Shown here piece by piece: positions 8,110 to 20,017 of a DNA stretch of 64,000 bases (position 1 is its first letter; the number at the start of each line of letters is the position of its first letter). The DNA is taken from contig NZ_STGG01000048.1 of assembly GCF_005222695.1 (NCBI RefSeq), positions 124,001-188,000 of the forward strand. The letters are read 5' to 3'. The notes below the pieces were generated by a model. The model saw nothing but the letters and a program-made list of their open reading frames with translations. It searched no databases and had not been told where the DNA came from. Made by a program: the position numbers and the translations under genes. The stretch is from Massilia sp. HP4. Its GTDB lineage: Bacteria; Pseudomonadota; Gammaproteobacteria; Burkholderiales; Burkholderiaceae_D.

Positions 8110-9500
8110 CTACCACGAACGATCGAACAAGGGCTATCCAGCCACAGGAGCAGTGTATCGACCTGCCTGGCCAGGCTGTCAGATGCTGGCGCTCTAGTGA
8201 CAACCTCAAGGTGATTCTCAGGAAACATCGGGATGTCTTTTTCGACATCAATCTCAAGCCTGGAGCGATCTACACAGTCAGGGCCATGTCTGACTTCTAT
8301 TGTCCTCTAAGTAAAAAGCTGGTGCGGACCGTCAATTTCAAGGATGGTGAGCGCCTGCACCTGTGGGTTGGTCGGGAGTTCGTCGGGGACCTGGTCTTGA
8401 CGCGCGGGTCGTCTGTCATCGGAAATTTCACTGTTTCCACACTCGATGCTGAAAGATACAGCCCTGATCCCAAGATAAAGCCTGAGCCTTTGATGGTGAT
8501 TTTGGGTAAGCGTGAAATGTCGCTTTCCATTATCCCGAACAAGAATGATCCCTACGATGTGCGGAAATTTCAGGATGTGTTCAATCCATATTATGACCCG
8601 AAGGTTGCGCTTCTGAGTGCGCATGGGGCAAAGCAGGAATATAGCTGTAGCCGGGGTAGTGCCGATATTCAGGAATATGTTTGCGTTACCGAGGCAGTTG
8701 TCAGCGACTTACAGCCGGATGTACTCAAGAAACTAGATGCAGGTATTGCGGTCGAGGCACCGGTTAGTCAAATTTTCAAGGTGCCGGAAAAAGGAAACGA
8801 GCCATCAGGCCTGTATTCTGCACTTGCTACTACAGTTGCTAACATTTCGAGAAATGATGTACTCACATCGATCTGGTTTAAGGAAGGCGCTGGCTATCTT
8901 CAGGAAGATTGGAGGATGCTTGATAAGATATTGATGAAGGTAAGGATAGAGGCGAGGAAGAAGGGGAAGTACAAAGTCGTTTTCAAGGGGCGCCTGTTGA
9001 GCGATCTTGTCAAGCATGGCACAAGCGGCGCATTGGCGAGCACGGCGCATAGATCCGCGGCGCTGGGAAGTAGTGGCAGCGCTTTCATCGGAGCAAGCTT
9101 TGCCAAGGACGGAAAATCCGGGTACGGCGGATTTAGAAGAGTGATTATGACAGTGGCGGAAGATTATCGAGGCGGCGTCAAGGTTCAAGCAATAGGAACG
9201 GTGATCGACATCATTGTCGACGTGCATGACGTTTACCTGAAAGAGGAGGGAAGCCGTGATCTTTCAGAGTTTCTTGGAAGAGCAGGCGTGTCACTTGTAA
9301 AAGCCGGGGCCACTGCTGCGTTGGCAAGCGTACTGTCTACAGTGGCTTTCGCTAGCGTAGCCGCTGTGATACCCGGGGGGTTATTCGTGGTTGTGGGCGT
9401 GGTGATTGCCGTCGTCGGACTACTTGCTGCGGCATATGTTATCGATAAAATCGACGAAAAACTTGGAGCGAAAAACGCAGTTGCGGAGTGGGCACGATGA
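8106..9500 (+). CDS. Putative T6SS effector with C-terminal membrane segment
   Basis: A 464-residue protein with no signal peptide, translationally coupled to vgrG (ATGA at 8106-8109). The soluble N-terminal two thirds contain no enzyme motif I recognise. The C-terminal region contains a Gly/Ser-rich stretch (LGSSGSAFIGASF), a conserved-looking block KVQAIGTVIDIIVDVHDVY, then about 45 strongly hydrophobic, Gly/Ala/Val-rich residues (about 400-445) and a charged tail ending VAEWAR. This arrangement fits a membrane-inserting or pore-forming toxin. Position after vgrG and before a small membrane protein supports an effector role. Its base composition is AT-richer than flanking genes, suggesting transfer. 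Function is inferred; I know of no characterised homologue from sequence alone. Confidence 0.75.
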   Translation: MTTTNDRTRAIQPQEQCIDLPGQAVRCWRSSDNLKVILRKHRDVFFDINLKPGAIYTVRAMSDFYCPLSKKLVRTVNFKDGERLHLWVGREFVGDLVLTRGSSVIGNFTVSTLDAERYSPDPKIKPEPLMVILGKREMSLSIIPNKNDPYDVRKFQDVFNPYYDPKVALLSAHGAKQEYSCSRGSADIQEYVCVTEAVVSDLQPDVLKKLDAGIAVEAPVSQIFKVPEKGNEPSGLYSALATTVANISRNDVLTSIWFKEGAGYLQEDWRMLDKILMKVRIEARKKGKYKVVFKGRLLSDLVKHGTSGALASTAHRSAALGSSGSAFIGASFAKDGKSGYGGFRRVIMTVAEDYRGGVKVQAIGTVIDIIVDVHDVYLKEEGSRDLSEFLGRAGVSLVKAGATAALASVLSTVAFASVAAVIPGGLFVVVGVVIAVVGLLAAAYVIDKIDEKLGAKNAVAEWAR

Positions 9501-10264
9501 TCCGCAACATATCTATTCGATTGTTGGGCATATTCTTTCTTGTTTTGATGGCCGGAACGGTCTTTGGTTGGCTGATGGTTGAAGATTTTGCTGGTGAAAA
9601 GGTTGGCAAGATCTTCCTGGGATCTGGTTTAAGCATTGCATTGTTGATTTTCTCTATTCAATCAGCGCTGTTTTTTTGGGCGGGAAGCCGCCTCTATCGA
9701 CAGTTGATATTTTTGACCGCGGGAGTCTTTTCCATTACTTGGTTTATGTTCTGTTTTTTCGTTCCATTGTTATTGACTGATTATATAAGGATCGAGATCA
9801 GAGTGGTGATGGTGGTCGCGCTGCTATACCTGTCGGCGTCGAATGTACTTGAGGCTCATAGAAAATTTAGCCAGAAATGGAAAAATCTGGAAAAACTGGA
9901 TCGATATATAAAACGCGAAGACGATGTGGGAAAGGGGTTTATTGATTGGGATCGGTTGATTAAATCCATGGATCTATCGATCGAAATTTATATCCCTGGA
10001 GTGCCATCGAATATTGCAGCAGCGATTTCTGTCGCCATGGTGATATTCATGCTCCTTGGTTTTTTTCTGAAGAGCATATTCCCGATGTTTAGTGCTTTCG
10101 CTTGGGGAATCCCGTCTGCCTCGATCGTCGCATATTTCTTTCAGGTTGTTGGTTACAATGCCGCCCAGGCGATGAAAGTGAAATCTCTTGAGCGAAAATT
10201 CAATATGAAATTTCGGAGCAATATAGAGCCAAGTCGTCGACGTCGAATAAGTAGAGGGGGCTGA
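9497..10264 (+). CDS. Polytopic membrane protein, probable immunity protein
   Basis: A 255-residue integral membrane protein. Hydrophobic segments appear at about 5-27, 38-60, 66-90, 93-110, 167-190 and 197-220, with a basic and acidic soluble loop (about 113-160) and a very basic C-terminus (SRRRRISRGG). It starts within the effector stop codon (ATGA at 9497-9500); an upstream GTG at 9488 is possible. The base composition is the most AT-rich in the window. An immunity protein for a membrane-acting toxin is commonly itself a membrane protein located just after the toxin gene, so that role is the best inference. It could alternatively be an unrelated passenger. A hairpin terminator follows. 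Confidence 0.72.
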   Translation: MIRNISIRLLGIFFLVLMAGTVFGWLMVEDFAGEKVGKIFLGSGLSIALLIFSIQSALFFWAGSRLYRQLIFLTAGVFSITWFMFCFFVPLLLTDYIRIEIRVVMVVALLYLSASNVLEAHRKFSQKWKNLEKLDRYIKREDDVGKGFIDWDRLIKSMDLSIEIYIPGVPSNIAAAISVAMVIFMLLGFFLKSIFPMFSAFAWGIPSASIVAYFFQVVGYNAAQAMKVKSLERKFNMKFRSNIEPSRRRRISRGG

Positions 10265-10296
10265 TGACTATGCTGGAACGATGAGAGGAAATGAAA

Positions 10297-10320
10297 ACGC
10301 CGGCATCAGCCGGCGTCTTA
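10297..10320. terminator. Hairpin terminator between the T6SS cassette and parC
   Basis: The arms ACGCCGGC and GCCGGCGT flank an ATCA loop. On the minus strand the stem is followed by TTTTC, which suits termination of parC; on the plus strand it is followed by CTTAATTAAAA, a weaker tract for the immunity gene. Confidence 0.7.
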
Positions 10321-10353
10321 ATTAAAACAACAACAAAATCATGGTTCTCTGAC

Positions 10354-12693
<2,340 letters not shown>

Positions 12694-12726
12694 GATGTGT
12701 GTTCGGTTGCTCGCGTGGGCGGACGA

Positions 12727-14724
<1,998 letters not shown>

Positions 14725-14896
14725 CTTGAAGATTGTTTGTCGAATGCTCCGGCATTCTAACTTGTCGGGAGGAAAAGGTTAGGCTTTTTTACTGTGCAAA
14801 TATACAGTAGTTCGCGCTGTGACGTGCTTTTCGCTTCGCACGTTTGTGCTAGATTAAGCTGGATTTCCACGGCAATGCCAGGGAGGCGCGTTACCG

Positions 14897-15733
14897 ATGC
14901 ACTTGTCCAGCTATCCGTTCACCGTCCGCCTGATTGGATTCACGCCAGGCGAAACCGCGCAGCTCGAAGCCCTGCTGGCGCAGGCGCCGGGCATGGGGCC
15001 GGGCGCGGGGCCGTCGTATTCTTGCCTGCATGACGATAGTTTGCAAGAGCCGGACCTGTATATCGCCAATGGCGACAGTCCGACCGCGCTGACCCGGCTC
15101 GGCTGCCTGCCGCCCGGATCGCTGCAGCCGGCGCTCGTGATCGGCAACCCGGTCGGTGGCCCATGGTGCACCCTGGCGCGGCCGGTCCAGCCCCCGCAAC
15201 TGCATGAAGCCCTCGCCGACCTGCTCGATACCCGGGTCCAGGTGCTGGTACAGCAAAGCACCCGCGCCCGACGCGTGCTGGCCGAGCGGCGCCGCCGTCC
15301 GCGCCTGGCGCCAGATTGCGAGACGACCGCATTCTACACGCGCCAGCGCCGTGGCCCGGTAAATGGGGCGGTTTTGATCGTGGACAAGGAGTGCCAGCTG
15401 CGCAACCAGGTAGCGCGCGTGCTGGGGCCGCGCCGGGTATCGGTGGAATGGACCGACAGCCTGTGCGCCGCGGTGCGCCTGTGCGACGAAACGCCGGTAT
15501 CGCTGGTGCTGATCAATACCGCGGCGACCGGCATCGAACCGTACGACTTGTGCAGCTCGATCAAATCGCAGGATGGCGCGCAGCGTACGCCGGTGGTGTT
15601 CCTGGTCGAGCAATCGTTTCACTACGATAGCGTGCGCGCGCGCCGCGCCGGGGCGCGCGGCCTGCTCACGACGCCGGTCGCCGGCCGCCACTGGATGCTG
15701 ACCTTCCAGAAGCTGCTCGACCTTCCCGTGTAA
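14897..15733 (+). CDS. Degenerate receiver-domain protein
   Basis: A 278-residue protein. Residues about 155-275 follow the CheY-like receiver pattern: AVLIVDKE (beta 1 with Asp163), SLVLINTAATGIEPYDLC (beta 3), TPVVFLVEQS (beta 4) and GLLTTPVAGRHW (beta 5). The usual phosphoacceptor Asp is Asn207 and the conserved Lys before Pro is Thr259, so it is unlikely to be phosphorylated in the normal way. The N-terminal half also shows receiver-like strands and an ARPVQPPQLHEAL segment resembling a receiver end, so the protein may be a tandem of two decayed receivers. No output domain is present. Role unknown; it could bind a partner constitutively. Confidence 0.7.
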   Translation: MHLSSYPFTVRLIGFTPGETAQLEALLAQAPGMGPGAGPSYSCLHDDSLQEPDLYIANGDSPTALTRLGCLPPGSLQPALVIGNPVGGPWCTLARPVQPPQLHEALADLLDTRVQVLVQQSTRARRVLAERRRRPRLAPDCETTAFYTRQRRGPVNGAVLIVDKECQLRNQVARVLGPRRVSVEWTDSLCAAVRLCDETPVSLVLINTAATGIEPYDLCSSIKSQDGAQRTPVVFLVEQSFHYDSVRARRAGARGLLTTPVAGRHWMLTFQKLLDLPV

Positions 15734-15812
15734 GCGGCCGGTGTAGGGAGTACGCGACGTTTTGTAACAACTTTATATCGTGCGCTGCAGTGGCGAAGTT
15801 ATATTAATAGCC

Positions 15813-16814
15813 ATGGCCGAAGACGATCAAACCAAGCGCAGCGAGGGCGAACCCTCCCTCGATCCGTCCCTTGATGAACGCAAGGAAACCCGGGTGCGGG
15901 TGCCCGACCGGCGCGCAGGCGGGCAGGGCCGCATCCCTCGCTACCTGCGCGATGGCGACAATGCGCTGGCCCTGGCCGGCCGCGTCTTCACTTCGCGCTT
16001 TCGCTCGCTGCGCGACCGCTTCAACCGCGATTTCATGCAGCGCACGCTGCACATCGGCGTCTCGGCCCGCATCTTCCATCCTGCCGCCGGGGCCAAGGGG
16101 CTGCTCAGCAAGAACCTGCAGTATCTCGAGGAGTCGATCGCCCAGTGGGTGATGTCGCGCGACGTGCTGGTGTTCATGATCCCGACCGTGAATACCAACG
16201 GCTTGCTCCACCCCAGCAACATCACCTTGCGCCACTATGCGCGCCATCTCGACGGCCTGGTGCTGCAGGGCGGGGCCGACGTGGCGCCGCAAACCTATTC
16301 CGAAACCCCGACCCGGCCCGAATGGAGCGGCGACCGCGCGCGCGACGTCTACGAACTCGAGCTGCTGCACGAATTCGTCGACGCCGGTAAACCCGTGCTG
16401 GGCGTCTGCCGCGGTTGCCAGCTGATCAATGTCGCCTTCGGCGGCACCCTGCACCAGGACGTCGCCACCGACATGCCCCAGGCGCTGGCCCACGTCCACG
16501 ATATGTATGACGCGCACCGCCACGCCATCATGTTTCCCAAGGGCTCGTCATTGGGCCGCATGTTCCCCAAGGTCGAGCAGGCGATGGTGAACTCGATCCA
16601 CCACCAGGCGGTCAAGGACCTCGGGCGCGACATCCGCATCGAGGCCGTGTCAGAACCTGACGGCATCATCGAGGCGATCCGCTACCTGCGCGCCAACTTT
16701 GTCATGGGCCTGCAGTGGCACCCCGAATTCCACCGCGCCGGCGGCGTCGACCTGCTCGATTGCACGCCGGTGCTCGACGAATTCCTGCGCGCCGCGCGCG
16801 AAACCCGGCTGTAG
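15813..16814 (+). CDS. Class I glutamine amidotransferase-like hydrolase (peptidase C26)
   Basis: A 333-residue protein of the gamma-glutamyl-gamma-aminobutyrate hydrolase (PuuD-like) family, which hydrolyses gamma-glutamyl bonds. The nucleophile is Cys199 in VLGVCRGCQLINVAFGG; the His/Glu of the triad are in LQWHPEFH near residue 304. DGLVLQGGADVAPQTY is a further family motif. It carries about 75 extra N-terminal residues that are charged and low in complexity before the domain begins at HIGVSARIF. The ATG at 15813 is preferred over upstream alternatives for lack of any conserved upstream sequence. In polyamine pathways such enzymes act on gamma-glutamyl-GABA, but no other puu genes are nearby. 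Confidence 0.85.
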   Translation: MAEDDQTKRSEGEPSLDPSLDERKETRVRVPDRRAGGQGRIPRYLRDGDNALALAGRVFTSRFRSLRDRFNRDFMQRTLHIGVSARIFHPAAGAKGLLSKNLQYLEESIAQWVMSRDVLVFMIPTVNTNGLLHPSNITLRHYARHLDGLVLQGGADVAPQTYSETPTRPEWSGDRARDVYELELLHEFVDAGKPVLGVCRGCQLINVAFGGTLHQDVATDMPQALAHVHDMYDAHRHAIMFPKGSSLGRMFPKVEQAMVNSIHHQAVKDLGRDIRIEAVSEPDGIIEAIRYLRANFVMGLQWHPEFHRAGGVDLLDCTPVLDEFLRAARETRL

Positions 16815-16920
16815 ATTTCCGCTTTAGTTGCTGCGAAGAATCGACTGTCGTATGTCTTCGATGACACCTCGATTCGCTTGCCGAAATCGCTTGCTTTCGC
16901 CGCCCGACGCGTGAATAATG

Positions 16921-16940
16921 AAATGAGAATCATTCGCATC
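16921..16940. promoter_or_regulatory. Candidate Fur box
   Basis: AAATGAGAATCATTCGCATC contains the TGAGAATCATT core found in many proteobacterial Fur operators; about 13 of 19 positions match the classical GATAATGATAATCATTATC consensus. It ends 58 bp before the ATG of the small protein gene at 16999, which suggests iron control of that gene. Confidence 0.6.
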
Positions 16941-16998
16941 TCGTTACCATTCACGCTGGACCGTTGCGGACCGCAACTGCTTTAAGGGAGACGCTTGC

Positions 16999-17337
16999 AT
17001 GACCATTTCCACCGCAGACACGACGTCGTCGGAACCGCGCAGCCAGGACGCGCTGCTGGTCGCTTCGCTATTGCACCTGATGTCGAACTACACCACGCGC
17101 GGCGACGGCGAACAGCCTTGCGTAAAGCTGGCCTCGGTGATCGAGCGCCACCTGTGTGCGCTGTCGCGCCTGCCGAACATCGATCCGGTGCTGCGCGCCA
17201 CTTGCGAGCAACTGGCCGACCAGTGGGCAGTCGTGGTCGACGCCAAGCTGCCGCCCCCGGCGCCGACCCGCCAGCCCCTGCTGGCGCGCTTCATGAAAGG
17301 CAGTTGGGCCGGCAAGGCCGCGCCGCTGGCCGGCTGA
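16999..17337 (+). CDS. Small conserved-type hypothetical protein under a Fur box
   Basis: A 112-residue soluble protein without signal peptide or membrane segment. It contains a predicted helical stretch, LLVASLLHLMSNYTTR, and two Cys (in EQPCVKL and RHLCAL) plus a third in ATCEQL. A GGGAGAC ribosome-binding site precedes the ATG. The candidate Fur operator upstream suggests that it is made under iron limitation. I do not recognise a family; the name hypothetical is all that can be supported. It converges with the YbdK-like gene, with only 7 bp between the two stops. Confidence 0.75.
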   Translation: MTISTADTTSSEPRSQDALLVASLLHLMSNYTTRGDGEQPCVKLASVIERHLCALSRLPNIDPVLRATCEQLADQWAVVVDAKLPPPAPTRQPLLARFMKGSWAGKAAPLAG

Positions 17338-17344
17338 GCTTTGT

Positions 17345-18487
17345 CTAGGTCGTGCGACCGCCCCGGAAGTGCTGGATGGCCGCGTTGACCATGCCCTCGA
17401 CGCTGCCTTCGCGCTCCACGTGGCGGCGCAGGATGGCGGCGTCGCTGCCGTCGTGCACCGCCGCCGCCAGGTGGCGCAGGGCGTCCACGCTGCCCAGCGC
17501 CTCGGCGTGCGGCAGCATTTTTTCGAGCGTGGCCAGGATGTCTTCGCGCATCGGCACATTCTCGTAGGTCTTCGGATGCGTGATGCTGCCGTCCAGGCCG
17601 AAGCGGCAGGCCTGGAAGCGGTTGTAGTTGTAGACCAGGTAATCGTCCTCTACTGGCATGTCTTCCACCGGCGCTTCCTCTTTCCGTTCCAGCAGGTGCC
17701 GGCACAGCGCCTGCAGGTAGCCGGCCAGCGCCGCCGCCCGTTCCACCGTCAGCGGCGTGTCGCACACGCGCAGCTCGATGGTGCCGTACTCCGGTTTCGG
17801 CCTCAGGTCCCAATAAAAATCCTTCATGCTCTTAATGATATTGGTGCGTTCCATCTTGGCGAAGTAGACGTCGGTGAACTCCTGCCAGGTGAGCGTGAAC
17901 GGCGCGCGGCCGCTCATCGGGAAGGCGAACACGGAATTCAGGCGCGCCGATTCGAACAGGCTGTCGTGGCCCTGCACATAGGGCGACGATGCCGACAGCG
18001 CGATAAAGTGCGGCAGGTAGCGGTTCAGTGCATGCAGCAGGTACAGCGCATCGTCGCCGTTGGCGCAGCCGATGTGCACGTGCTGGCCGAATACCGTGAA
18101 CTGCTTGGCCAGGTAGCCGTACAGCTGCGACAGGTATTCGTAGCGCGGCTTGGCCGAGATGCGCTGGTCGGACCAGTGCTGGAACGGGTGCGTGCCGCCG
18201 CCGGCGATGCCGATATTGAGCACGTCGCTGGCCGCCACCAGGGTGTCGCGGATCTCGGTGAGTTCGGCCAGCAGCGGCCCGTACCCGGTGTGCACGCTCG
18301 AGTTAATCTCGATCATGCTTTCGGTGATCTCGGGCGTGACGTTGCCCGGGAAGGGCTTGCGCGTCAACAGGTGCATCAGGTCGGGGCTGGCCGCGGTCAG
18401 GTTGAAATCCGACAGGCTGACCAGTTGCAGTTCCAGCTCGACCCCGAAGGTCAGCGGTTGCGAGGGGTTGAAGGCTTCAAGCGGCAT
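17345..18487 (-). CDS. YbdK-type carboxylate-amine ligase
   Basis: A 380-residue member of the glutamate-cysteine ligase 2 family. These enzymes join a carboxylate and an amine with ATP; E. coli YbdK has weak gamma-glutamylcysteine synthetase activity in vitro, and the true substrate is unknown. Visible motifs are GVELELQLV near the N-terminus, EITESMIEINSSVHTGY, FGQHVHIG and LRPKPEYGTIELRVCDTPL. It starts inside the end of the antiporter gene (an 11-bp overlap), so the two are probably translated together. Length is normal for the family. Confidence 0.9.
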   Translation of the reverse strand: MPLEAFNPSQPLTFGVELELQLVSLSDFNLTAASPDLMHLLTRKPFPGNVTPEITESMIEINSSVHTGYGPLLAELTEIRDTLVAASDVLNIGIAGGGTHPFQHWSDQRISAKPRYEYLSQLYGYLAKQFTVFGQHVHIGCANGDDALYLLHALNRYLPHFIALSASSPYVQGHDSLFESARLNSVFAFPMSGRAPFTLTWQEFTDVYFAKMERTNIIKSMKDFYWDLRPKPEYGTIELRVCDTPLTVERAAALAGYLQALCRHLLERKEEAPVEDMPVEDDYLVYNYNRFQACRFGLDGSITHPKTYENVPMREDILATLEKMLPHAEALGSVDALRHLAAAVHDGSDAAILRRHVEREGSVEGMVNAAIQHFRGGRTT

Positions 18488-19667
18488 GGTTCGACTCCGG
18501 TGCTTCGCGCGCCCAGATCAGCGCGCGCTGGATGATGATCGGGCCGAAGACTTCGAGCAGCATCGTCACGGCCGCCATCGCATACAGTTCTTCGACCACT
18601 TTCAGGCCGGCATAGCGCGCATGCTCGAGCAGCAGGATCACGAACACGGCCAGCGGGGCCAGCCCGAGGCCGGTGAGCGCGCCCTTGCGCCAGGTAACAC
18701 CCGACAAGTGGGAAAACGCCGTCACGCCCGCCACCTTGGCGAACATGCGCACCAGCACCACGCTGATGGCAAGCAGCGTGCCGGCGGTGACCAGGCGCCA
18801 GTCGAGGGTCGAGGCGGCGTACACGAACAGCAGCACGGTCAGCACCTCGCCCAGCGCGCCGAAATTGCGCTGGGTCTGGGTAAAGGCCACGCGCCGGTAG
18901 CGCACCGTCAGGCCGAAGGCCAGCGCCGCCACCACCGGCGACATGCCGGAAATATCGCAGACCGACACCAGCAAGATGACTGCCAGGGCAAACGCGACGG
19001 TGGCGTCCTGTTGCGGATTGCGGATCGCGCGCAGCAGGGCCGGCACCACCACGCCGAAGATGGCGCCGACCAGGATCGAGCCGGCCAGCATCACCAGGCT
19101 TTGCCACAGTGCCTCACCGACGGCGTCGTAGGTGCGGAACAGCCAGATGCCGATGATGGCATTGAAGGCGAACACCGACAGCACACAGTTCTGGGCCGAC
19201 AGGTGCAGCACGCGTTCGGTCATCTGGCCCGAGCTTTTCTGTTCATTGACGACCCGTACGACGGTGGCGGGCGAGGTGGCCATCGACAGCGCCGCCATCA
19301 GGAGGGCGGTCAATTGGCCGGTGCCGAAGGCGCTGGCGACGAAATAGACCAGGATGAAGGTCAGCCCGGCCTCGACCAGGCCGGCCACGCCGATCCAGGG
19401 ATTGTTGACCAGCCAGCGCAGGTTGATGCGGTTACCGAGCTCGAACAGGATCAGGCCGAAGGCGACATTGGCCAGCAGCGAGACCGGCCCCATGTCGGGG
19501 GCGGGCAGCGCGCCGACCTGGGTGCTGCCGAGGGCGAAGCCGACCAGGCCATAGAAGCTGATGCGCGGCAGGCCGGTCCAGCGCTGGCCGAATTCGCCGG
19601 CCAGCCAGGCGAGCGCAATCGCCAGCGGCCACGCGAGACTTGTCAACAAGGACAGCAGGTCTGGCAT
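18477..19667 (-). CDS. CPA2-type cation:proton antiporter
   Basis: A 396-residue inner-membrane protein with about 11-12 hydrophobic segments, matching the Na+/H+ exchanger domain of the monovalent cation:proton antiporter-2 family. The N-terminus GLPRISFYGLVGFALG and the discontinuous-helix region SMATSPATVVRVVNEQKSSGQMTE are typical. It lacks the cytoplasmic TrkA-N/RCK domain found in KefB/KefC. Its overlap with a YbdK-type ligase gene echoes the glutathione link of Kef systems, but that parallel is only inferred. Ion specificity cannot be read from sequence. Confidence 0.88.
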   Translation of the reverse strand: MPDLLSLLTSLAWPLAIALAWLAGEFGQRWTGLPRISFYGLVGFALGSTQVGALPAPDMGPVSLLANVAFGLILFELGNRINLRWLVNNPWIGVAGLVEAGLTFILVYFVASAFGTGQLTALLMAALSMATSPATVVRVVNEQKSSGQMTERVLHLSAQNCVLSVFAFNAIIGIWLFRTYDAVGEALWQSLVMLAGSILVGAIFGVVVPALLRAIRNPQQDATVAFALAVILLVSVCDISGMSPVVAALAFGLTVRYRRVAFTQTQRNFGALGEVLTVLLFVYAASTLDWRLVTAGTLLAISVVLVRMFAKVAGVTAFSHLSGVTWRKGALTGLGLAPLAVFVILLLEHARYAGLKVVEELYAMAAVTMLLEVFGPIIIQRALIWAREAPESNHAA

Positions 19668-20017
19668 TCGTTTCCCCTCGAGTCTTATAGTCGGTGCGCG
19701 CTTGTCGTCCGATGTACACGGAGTCTACAAGCCGGCGGGGCGCGCACGTTTGTCCTGGTTCGCCCGTCCACGCGCCTTGTGTTGAAGCACGGCGAGCGGC
19801 GGGCGAGTGGCTCGATCATAGCGATTCCAGCGCGGCCGTCCGTGTCCGCACTAACACAGTGCGTAAAGACATTATTTGCCAAGGGGAAACGTAAGGTTGG
19901 CCGGGGCGCGCAGCCGGCTCTGCCGCCGACGCGTCGATTGTTATCGGTTCCGATGCCGTGCCGGATGATCTCGCGGCGAACCATCACCGCGTCGGCAGCG
20001 TAGCCGCCGACCCTACG
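19668..20017. other. 350-bp intergenic region, no gene seen
   Basis: This lies between the antiporter start and the VWA gene stop, both on the minus strand. It must hold the antiporter promoter. I see no credible open frame, strong hairpin or repeat here. Confidence 0.6.

Noticed and set aside
16682..16954. A 90-codon minus-strand frame overlapping the end of the C26 hydrolase gene
   Set aside because: It is a composition shadow of the hydrolase gene and crosses the Fur box; no ribosome-binding site or family features.
19668..20017. Search for a small gene or RNA in this 350-bp gap
   Set aside because: No promoter-terminator pair, hairpin with T-run, or ORF with a ribosome-binding site was found.
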